A stretch of 12,384 nucleotides of DNA, taken from Bacteroidota bacterium. Its GTDB lineage: Bacteria; Bacteroidota; Bacteroidia; Chitinophagales; Chitinophagaceae. The notes under the pieces are model-generated. The model did no database searches and was not told the origin of the DNA. It worked only from the letters and a program-made list of their open reading frames with translations. Every line of letters begins with the position of its first letter. Position 1 is the stretch's first letter. Shown here piece after piece: positions 6,542-12,384 of this stretch. Made by a program: the position numbers and the translations under genes. The DNA lies in assembly GCA_025361325.1 (NCBI GenBank), contig JANYAL010000123.1, positions 1 to 12,384 on the forward strand. Direction: 5' to 3'.

Positions 6542-7759
6542 TTAGTGAGCTGCCCACTCAATTGTACTCAGGTCGATCCCTTCCTTGTACATTTCCCAGA
6601 GCGGACTCATTTCCCTTAACTTTAAAACCGTTTCACTTATTGCCTTGATGGTGTAGTCGATCTGTTCTTCGGTAGTGAACCTTCCCAGGCCAAAACGCAG
6701 AGAAGAGTGTGCCAGGTCATCGCCAAGCCCCAGTGCCTTCAGAACATAGCTTGGTTCCAGTGATGCGGAAGTGCAGGCGCTGCCGCTGCTCAACGCAATA
6801 TTCTTGTTGAAGCCCATCAGCAATCCTTCCCCTTCCACGTGTTTGAAAGAGATATTGGTTACATGCGGCAGCCGGTGTTCCTTGCTTCCGTTAACATAAG
6901 CTTCTTCCAGTTTCATTAATTCAGTTTCCAGTTTATCCCGCAGTTTGCTTATTTGTTTGCTTTCTGCAACCATTTCCAGCCGGCACAGTTCGCAGGCTTT
7001 GCCAAAACCCACGATTCCGGGTACATTAAGCGTACCGCTCCGCATACCTCTTTCGTGACCCCCGCCATCCATCTGTGCGGTTACTTTTACCCGGGGGTTC
7101 TTGCGGCGTACATACAAGGCTCCAACGCCTTTAGGGCCGTACATCTTATGAGCAGTGAATGCCATCAGGTCGATGCCGTCATTATTCACATCTACGGGTA
7201 TCTTTCCGACAGCCTGAGTGGCATCGGTAAAGAATAAGACTCCGTGTTTGTGTGCAATAGCACCGATTTCCTTAACGGGCATCACAGTACCTATTTCATT
7301 ATTGGCATACATGATCGCGATCAGAATGGTCGTGGGCTTTATGGCTGCTTCCAGTTCATTCAGGTCTATAAGACCATCCGGTTTTACCTGTAGGTAAGTA
7401 ACTTCGCCGCCTTCTTTTTCAATGTGTCTGCAGGTATCCAGTACAGCTTTGTGTTCCGTGGTAGCCGTGATGATATGATTGCCTTTGGCGGCATACATCT
7501 CAAATACCCCTTTGATTGCCAGGTTATCCGCCTCTGTGGCACCAGAGGTGAAGATGATCTCTTTGGGATCGGCACCCACCAGTTTAGCCACCTGTTCGCG
7601 TGCATAATCCACCGCTTCTTCGGCTTCCCATCCGAATGGGTGGTTACGGCTGGCAGCATTACCGAAATGTTCCAGGAAATAGGGTGTCATGGCCTCCAGG
7701 ACACGGGGGTCCATAGGGGTTGTAGCATTATTATCGAGATATATAGGTAATTTCAGCAT
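6542..7759 (-). CDS. iscS: Cysteine desulfurase IscS
   Basis: A 405-residue PLP-dependent class V aminotransferase-fold enzyme that converts cysteine to alanine and a protein persulfide, supplying sulfur for Fe-S clusters and often tRNA thiolation. Visible residues: substrate/PLP-stacking His103 in TEHKAVLD, Asp179 and Gln182 in FTDATQAVG, the PLP-Schiff-base lysine Lys205 in [11 protein letters not shown], and the mobile-loop cysteine Cys329 in [17 protein letters not shown]. The loop form and length place it in the IscS group rather than SufS. The start [15 protein letters not shown] is the family's usual one. It is the first gene of the isc series and is transcribed away from the methylmalonyl-CoA epimerase gene. 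A TAAATTTG box lies about 36 bases upstream. There is no iscR between the promoter region and iscS, so classic IscR control is not evident. Confidence 0.97.
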   Translation of the reverse strand: MLKLPIYLDNNATTPMDPRVLEAMTPYFLEHFGNAASRNHPFGWEAEEAVDYAREQVAKLVGADPKEIIFTSGATEADNLAIKGVFEMYAAKGNHIITATTEHKAVLDTCRHIEKEGGEVTYLQVKPDGLIDLNELEAAIKPTTILIAIMYANNEIGTVMPVKEIGAIAHKHGVLFFTDATQAVGKIPVDVNNDGIDLMAFTAHKMYGPKGVGALYVRRKNPRVKVTAQMDGGGHERGMRSGTLNVPGIVGFGKACELCRLEMVAESKQISKLRDKLETELMKLEEAYVNGSKEHRLPHVTNISFKHVEGEGLLMGFNKNIALSSGSACTSASLEPSYVLKALGLGDDLAHSSLRFGLGRFTTEEQIDYTIKAISETVLKLREMSPLWEMYKEGIDLSTIEWAAH

Positions 7760-7794
7760 AAAATCTTTCTGTTTTGTTTCCTGTCTGGATAACG

Positions 7795-7802
7795 CAAATT
7801 TA
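7795..7802 (-). promoter_or_regulatory. Candidate Bacteroidota -7 promoter box for iscS
   Basis: The minus strand reads TAAATTTG, an exact match to the TAnnTTTG -7 consensus known for the Bacteroidota primary sigma factor. It lies about 36 bases before the iscS ATG, implying a short leader. I did not find a clear TTTG -33 element at the expected distance, so support is partial. Confidence 0.45.
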
Positions 7803-7893
7803 CTGTAAAAGGTTCTACATTAGCTTACAGAACACGCCTTGGACATTCATTTTTCCGATTTCGTAAATGGAGTTATACTGTACAAAAAAGAGT

Positions 7894-8295
7894 ATGAATA
7901 AAATAGAACATATAGGCATTGCTGTTAAAGAACTGTCCATGGCTATCCCGGTCTTTGAAAAGCTACTGAATACAGCTTGCTACAAGACCGAACAAGTAGA
8001 CAGTGAAAAGGTAAGGACTGCTTTTTTCAAGACCGGGGAAAGTAAGATCGAATTGCTGGAAAGTACCGAGCCCGGCGGGGTGATTGGAACTTTTATAGAA
8101 AAAAAAGGCAGTGGGCTTCATCATATTGCCTTTGAAGTGACCGATATACTGGCTGAAATGAAACGGCTGAAAGCCGAAGGTTTTATATTACTCAATGAAG
8201 AGCCTAAGCATGGTGCCGATAATAAACTGGTCTGTTTTTTACATCCCAAAGGTACACAGGGCGTGCTGATAGAACTCTGTCAGGAGAACGTATAG
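7894..8295 (+). CDS. mce: Methylmalonyl-CoA epimerase
   Basis: A 133-residue VOC-superfamily metalloenzyme that interconverts (2R)- and (2S)-methylmalonyl-CoA, linking propionyl-CoA and succinyl-CoA through methylmalonyl-CoA mutase. Two βαβββ modules are discernible. The metal-ligand candidates are His7 (IEHIGIAV), Glu53 (KIELLEST), His76 or His77 (GLHHIAFEV) and Glu127 (VLIELCQ), in the order expected for the family. The frame runs back to an ATG at 7867, but ATG 7894 gives the standard N-terminus MNKIEHIGIAVKEL and the usual length of about 134. It diverges from iscS and converges on the hydrolase at 8342, with 46 bases between stops and no strong terminator. The mutase genes are not in the window. 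A generic glyoxalase-like protein is the alternative, but the match to the epimerase pattern is good. Confidence 0.9.
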   Translation: MNKIEHIGIAVKELSMAIPVFEKLLNTACYKTEQVDSEKVRTAFFKTGESKIELLESTEPGGVIGTFIEKKGSGLHHIAFEVTDILAEMKRLKAEGFILLNEEPKHGADNKLVCFLHPKGTQGVLIELCQENV

Positions 8296-8341
8296 TTGAT
8301 TCCTTTCATGCCAACAGGATACTAAAGAAAGCTATCCCCTC

Positions 8342-8980
8342 TTAATTCAGAAATGGATTCTCTTTTATTTCATCTGAAATGGTGGTGGCGGGACCGTGCC
8401 CGTTGTATACAATGGTGGTTCCCGGCAGCGTGAACAATCTTTTACGGATATTGCTGATGAGGGTATCATGATTGCCACCTGGCAGGTCGGTACGCCCGAT
8501 ACTGCGTTTGAAAAGAACATCTCCGCAAATGATGAAATGCTGACCGGCGCAATACAAACAGATATGACCCGGCGAGTGGCCGGGCGCTAAAATGACCTCC
8601 AACTCATCATCACCCAGCTCCAGAAGGTCTCCATCATGGATATAGCGGATCTCCCCTTTATAAGAATCGAAGGGCAGGTTATACATCAGCCCGGATGCAG
8701 GCGCCAGGTCAAGCATGGCTTTTTCCTTTTCATGGATGGCCAGTGTAAGCCCATAAGTATCTGCTGCGAATTTATTGCCAAATACATGGTCGAGGTGGCA
8801 ATGGGTGTTGATCAGCAGCTTCGGATGCAGCTCATTTTCTGCAATGAATGACCGTAGTTCTTCTTTCTCCTCAGGGAAATAACAACCCGGGTCAATAATG
8901 ATGCATTCACCGGATTCATTATACAGCAGGTAGGTGTTTTCCTGTACCGGGCTAAAGACAAAACTTTTGATTTTTAACAT
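8342..8980 (-). CDS. Metallo-beta-lactamase-fold hydrolase, glyoxalase II-like (YcbL/GloB type)
   Basis: A 212-residue cytoplasmic metallohydrolase. The binuclear metal-site residues are all visible: NTHCHLDHV (His60, His62, Asp64, His65), APGHSPGHI (His135), ICGDVLF (Asp154) and YNGHGP (His195). The opening MLKIKSFVFSPVQENTYLL and closing ISDEIKENPFL are typical of the short, single-domain glyoxalase-II-like group. That group lacks the C-terminal substrate-binding domain of classical hydroxyacylglutathione hydrolase. The likely activity is thioester hydrolysis, but the physiological substrate is unknown, and glutathione use should not be assumed in this group. It diverges from the large outer-membrane protein gene, with only 62 bases between it and the chosen start, and converges on the epimerase. 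I saw no recognisable promoter box upstream. Confidence 0.9.
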   Translation of the reverse strand: MLKIKSFVFSPVQENTYLLYNESGECIIIDPGCYFPEEKEELRSFIAENELHPKLLINTHCHLDHVFGNKFAADTYGLTLAIHEKEKAMLDLAPASGLMYNLPFDSYKGEIRYIHDGDLLELGDDELEVILAPGHSPGHICLYCAGQHFIICGDVLFKRSIGRTDLPGGNHDTLISNIRKRLFTLPGTTIVYNGHGPATTISDEIKENPFLN

Positions 8981-9042
8981 TACGGGAGGTGAAATTGTTT
9001 TTAATGATTAATGCGAATCAAGTAATTTTAATATTCAATATC

Positions 9043-12000
9043 ATGTACAGTATGACAAAGTTCAGCAGAATATCTCTAATTTCCTTTTTCCTTTTGCTTG
9101 TATCCTTTTGTTCGATGTCGCAGGTGAACAGTGTGGAATTCGGCAAGAACCGCGTACAGTTCAAAAAGTTCAAATGGAAGTATTACCAGACCAGGAACTT
9201 CAATGTATATTTCAGCCAGAACGGGGAGGAACTCGCCAAATACATTGCCCAGTGTGCAGAAAAAGAATTGCCCCAGATAGAAGCTGCCGCTGAATACAGT
9301 CTTCAGCGCCGTGCCAACATCGTACTGTACAATCAGTATTCAGACATGCTGCAGAGCAATATCGGGCTGGGTCTTGACTGGCAGAACACCAGCGGGGTCA
9401 CGAAACTGGTTAATAACAAAATGGTGGTCTATTTCGATGCTGACCATCAAAAACTCCGTCACCAGATCCGTGCAGGCATTGCGGAGATCATCACGGAAAA
9501 TCGACTTTTTGGTGATGACCTTGGTGAATTTGCAGGTAACCAGGCCCTGCTTGACCTGCCCAAATGGCTGACCGACGGGTATGTTTCCTTTCTTGCGGAA
9601 AATTGGAGCACGGAAAAGGATGATGAGCTGAAAAGTGAGATGCTCAGCAGTGATTACAGCAATTTTTACAAGTTCGCCTTCCGCAGACCCGAAATTGCCG
9701 GTCATGCCTTCTGGTATTACATCTCGGAAAAATACAAGAAGGAGAACGTAACCTACCTTCTCTACCTCGCCACCGTTTACAAGAACCTGAACAAGGCCTG
9801 CCTGCAGGTATGCAAGAAGAAATTCAAGGAAGTGCTGAGCGATTTCATGGATTACAATGAAGATAAATATTATAAGGACGTCAGCAGAAGAAGACCCTAT
9901 CCCAAGGGAAGCGCAGTAGAAAGCTTCGACATCAGTAACCGCGAGGATTATTTCCATTTCAACGTTAATCCCAATAAACGCAATAATACTTATGTAGTAA
10001 CCCAGTACAGAAAAGGGATTGTACGGGTCATTTACAATGACGGGGATGTGAACAAGACCTTGCTCAGATATGGCATCCGTAGCTATAAGAATGAGATCAA
10101 TCCAAACTATCCCCTGATGGCCTGGGACCCCAAGGGCACCCGGATATCAGTTATGTATGTGGAGGAAGGCAGATTGAAATTTTTCGTATACGACTTCGTA
10201 ACGGGGATCAAGCAATACAAGATAGACCTCACTGATAAATTCGAACAGGTACAAGACATGAAATACATGCTCAACAGCAACACATTCCTGCTTACCGCAG
10301 TGAAGAACGGGCATACTGATATTTTTACCCTGGAACTGCCAAGTGAGAAAGTGAAGCAAATTACCAATGATGTGTATGATGACCTGGATGCCTCCTTTGT
10401 GGCCTTCCCCAACAAAACGGGGATCATATTTGCAAGCAACCGTCCTTCGCCCGGGGCAAAGGGTGGAGACACATCACTACCCAGTAACAATCATTACAAC
10501 ATATTCCTGATCACTAATTTCGGCGATAAACCCGAATTGAACCAGATCACCCAGCTGTCCAACCTGAAGTACGGCAATGCCCGCTTTCCCATGCAATACA
10601 ATGCCACCCATTTCACATTTGTGAGTGATGAGAATGGCGTAGCCAACCGGTATGCCGGTTTTTTTACTACCAAAAAGGCTGGTCTGGATACCCTGGTACT
10701 GATCGCCGACGAGATCTTACATAACCCCAGTGCCAAAGTGGTAGACAGTACCTTAAGGGTGTATAAGAAAACAGATGTAGATTCGGTAGCCGTGGTCTCC
10801 ATTTCGAACGATTCTGCTTACACCTTCCCATTAACCAATTACCAGAGTGCACTTTACGAGACCCGGGTGGCAGGCGATAACAATCAGGTCAGTGAAGTTA
10901 CCCGGCAGAGTGATGAAAAGATATTGTATAAACTCAAGATAGACCAGTATGTACTGGATCACCGTAATGTGAATGCCCAGCCAACTACCTATATGAAAGA
11001 GCTGATGGCCGAGTATAAGGTTCAGGACGCATTAAAGAATATAAATGTACCGGTAAATCACCCTGCTGATTCACTTAAGAAGCAGGATGATCTTTTCCAG
11101 AACGAGTTTGCCAATGAGAAAAAGGACAGCAGCCTGAACAGGAAAGTATTCACGGTAAATGAGACAGACAATGGGGAAGTGCTCAGGAAAGCCAGGCTGT
11201 TTAATTACAAACCGCCAAAGTTTTATGTGGAGAATATTGCGGCAAGTTTTAATAATTCAGTGCTGGTTAACCGCTACCAACCCTATGGAGGTGGCACAGG
11301 GCCTATCATGCTGAACTCCTCAACGCCGTTGAACGGACTGGTGCGGTTAGGAACATCTGAATTGATGGAAGATGTTAAAATAACGGGTGGGTATAAGATT
11401 TCGACCAATCTGAAGGATAATGAGTGGCTGTTGAGCTACCAGAATTACAAGAGAAGGATCGACTGGGGTGCAACCTATTATCGTAATGTGCAGGAAGGGA
11501 GCGACCAGTTTGGCAATCTTCTGGGAAGGAATTACACCAATCTTTATCAGGGTAATATTGCATATCCGTTCGATAAATCCAAAAGTATTCGATTAACGAC
11601 GGGGATACGGTCGGATAAATTCGTCACCGTGTCGCAGGATCCAAATACTTTGATAGTGCCGGATTATAAGACACTGTATTCGGTCACCCATTTTGAATTT
11701 GTTTATGACAATACCCTGAATCCGACCATGAATATCTGGAATGGGTTGAGGTACAAAGCATTCTTTGACTGGAACAACCAGGTGAATAAGGGACAATATA
11801 CCAGCGGACCCAATACCTTCAATTTTGGTTTCGATGCACGTTATTACTACCCCATTTACCGCAATTTCATCTGGGCTGGCCGTGTGGCCGGAGATTTCAG
11901 TTGGGGCAATCAGAAGATGCTATATTACTTGGGGGGTGTTGACGGATGGCTGATGCTGGGCTCCAATCAAAAGACCAATGGCGGTTACCGCTATTTCAAC

Positions 12001-12384
12001 CCAATGCCTGCTCCTGCGAATGACCAGACCTATGCCTTTCAGAGCCTGGAAGTGAATATGCGCGGGTTCATACAGAACATCGCCAATGGAAATAATGCCG
12101 TCGTCATCAACAGCGAATTTCGCTTACCCGTATTCGGCACATTTGTGGACCGCCCCGTCAATAATGCCTTCCTTCGTAATTTCCAGTTGATCCAGTTCAT
12201 TGACCTGGGAACGGCCTGGAACGGCGGTTATAATAAGATCTCCAGGCCAAGCGTGGAGTATAATGAAACACTGCCCAATGGTCAGCCTGGCCCGGTAACG
12301 GTGAAGATAAAGGCCGGTGGCATCGGGCCTTTTGCCGGTGGATATGGGTTTGGCGCGAGAAGTACTTTGCTGGGTTATTTTATA
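9043..12384 (+). CDS. Large secreted protein: degenerate peptidase-like domain, TolB-like propeller, Omp85/BamA-like barrel (3' end beyond window)
   Basis: The frame is open for 1114 codons to the window edge. From ATG 9043 (alternatives ATG 9052 and 9004, same frame) a signal peptide is clear: basic MTKFSRIS, then LISFFLLLVSF, then a polar CSMSQ. Residues about 45-230 resemble peptidase-MA-like gluzincins. However, the HExxH position reads HQIRA (His140, Gln141, Ala144), and the later Glu motif reads WLTDGY (175-180), so catalysis is unlikely. Residues about 320-560 contain propeller-like blades (AWDPKGTRISVMY; DLDASFVAFPNKTGIIFASN; FTFVSDENG). From about 720 the sequence is rich in aromatic alternating strands and ends LIQFIDLGTAWNG and GFGARSTLLGYFI, the closing strands of Omp85/BamA-type barrels; few residues should be missing. 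An outer-membrane location is inferred. Its role is unknown; assembly, translocation or sensing are possibilities. It is often the sort of protein labelled TolB-like in Bacteroidota. Confidence 0.85.
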   Translation, partial: MYSMTKFSRISLISFFLLLVSFCSMSQVNSVEFGKNRVQFKKFKWKYYQTRNFNVYFSQNGEELAKYIAQCAEKELPQIEAAAEYSLQRRANIVLYNQYSDMLQSNIGLGLDWQNTSGVTKLVNNKMVVYFDADHQKLRHQIRAGIAEIITENRLFGDDLGEFAGNQALLDLPKWLTDGYVSFLAENWSTEKDDELKSEMLSSDYSNFYKFAFRRPEIAGHAFWYYISEKYKKENVTYLLYLATVYKNLNKACLQVCKKKFKEVLSDFMDYNEDKYYKDVSRRRPYPKGSAVESFDISNREDYFHFNVNPNKRNNTYVVTQYRKGIVRVIYNDGDVNKTLLRYGIRSYKNEINPNYPLMAWDPKGTRISVMYVEEGRLKFFVYDFVTGIKQYKIDLTDKFEQVQDMKYMLNSNTFLLTAVKNGHTDIFTLELPSEKVKQITNDVYDDLDASFVAFPNKTGIIFASNRPSPGAKGGDTSLPSNNHYNIFLITNFGDKPELNQITQLSNLKYGNARFPMQYNATHFTFVSDENGVANRYAGFFTTKKAGLDTLVLIADEILHNPSAKVVDSTLRVYKKTDVDSVAVVSISNDSAYTFPLTNYQSALYETRVAGDNNQVSEVTRQSDEKILYKLKIDQYVLDHRNVNAQPTTYMKELMAEYKVQDALKNINVPVNHPADSLKKQDDLFQNEFANEKKDSSLNRKVFTVNETDNGEVLRKARLFNYKPPKFYVENIAASFNNSVLVNRYQPYGGGTGPIMLNSSTPLNGLVRLGTSELMEDVKITGGYKISTNLKDNEWLLSYQNYKRRIDWGATYYRNVQEGSDQFGNLLGRNYTNLYQGNIAYPFDKSKSIRLTTGIRSDKFVTVSQDPNTLIVPDYKTLYSVTHFEFVYDNTLNPTMNIWNGLRYKAFFDWNNQVNKGQYTSGPNTFNFGFDARYYYPIYRNFIWAGRVAGDFSWGNQKMLYYLGGVDGWLMLGSNQKTNGGYRYFNPMPAPANDQTYAFQSLEVNMRGFIQNIANGNNAVVINSEFRLPVFGTFVDRPVNNAFLRNFQLIQFIDLGTAWNGGYNKISRPSVEYNETLPNGQPGPVTVKIKAGGIGPFAGGYGFGARSTLLGYFI

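Noticed and set aside
7867..7893. Upstream ATG for methylmalonyl-CoA epimerase
   Set aside because: The nine extra residues have no counterpart in the family; MNKIEHIGIA is the usual N-terminus.
8296..8341. Possible terminator between the convergent epimerase and hydrolase genes
   Set aside because: The best stem (GGATA/TATCC) has only five pairs with an 11-base loop and no T-run.
8984..8991. GGGAGGTG, a Shine-Dalgarno-like string on the plus strand before the large outer-membrane protein gene
   Set aside because: It is followed closely only by TTG 8995, which would put about 19 residues before the signal peptide; Bacteroidota rarely rely on such sites, so I did not use it to set the start.
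9340..10802. Minus-strand ORFs opposite the large plus-strand protein
   Set aside because: The plus-strand frame is continuously open for over 3.3 kb with recognisable domains; the minus-strand frames show no family features.

Overview
The window looks like a chromosomal segment of a Bacteroidota bacterium, most likely of the Chitinophagaceae/Chitinophagales type. The evidence is the fused MurF–alanine racemase, the gliding/type IX-associated pair GldF–GldG, a TAnnTTTG-type promoter element, the near absence of Shine-Dalgarno sites before the genes, and a large TolB-like/Omp85 outer-membrane protein. This assignment rests on gene content, not on a database search. No tRNA, rRNA, CRISPR array, transposase or phage gene was seen.

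Left part, minus strand (5113 down to 1): gldF, gldG, a TerC/Alx-type membrane protein and a bifunctional murF-alr run as a tight unit. gldF and gldG abut (TAG then ATG), terC starts one base after gldG, and murF-alr starts 24 bases after terC. murF-alr is cut by the window edge and lacks most of its racemase domain. The unit joins a cell-envelope ABC permease module, a metal/pH-linked transporter family and peptidoglycan precursor synthesis.

Middle part, minus strand (7759 down to 5515): a short Fe-S assembly cluster iscS–iscU–iscA, with desulfurase, scaffold and A-type carrier. iscR, hscBA and fdx are not here. The iscU-iscA spacer and the 5' part of iscA carry two inverted copies of a GC-rich hairpin repeat, and one copy is translated as an N-terminal extension of IscA. 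A 401-base gene-free spacer between iscA and gldF holds a hairpin with a T-run oriented for plus-strand transcripts.

Right part: methylmalonyl-CoA epimerase (plus) diverges from iscS and converges on a glyoxalase-II-like metallo-beta-lactamase hydrolase (minus). The hydrolase in turn diverges from a large plus-strand ORF that stays open to the window end. That ORF encodes a secreted protein of at least 1114 residues: a signal peptide, a degenerate peptidase-like domain, a TolB/WD40-like propeller region and an Omp85/BamA-like barrel. It is the least ordinary protein in the window. Most other genes are conserved housekeeping genes; the more unusual signals are this protein and the repeat pair around the iscA start.
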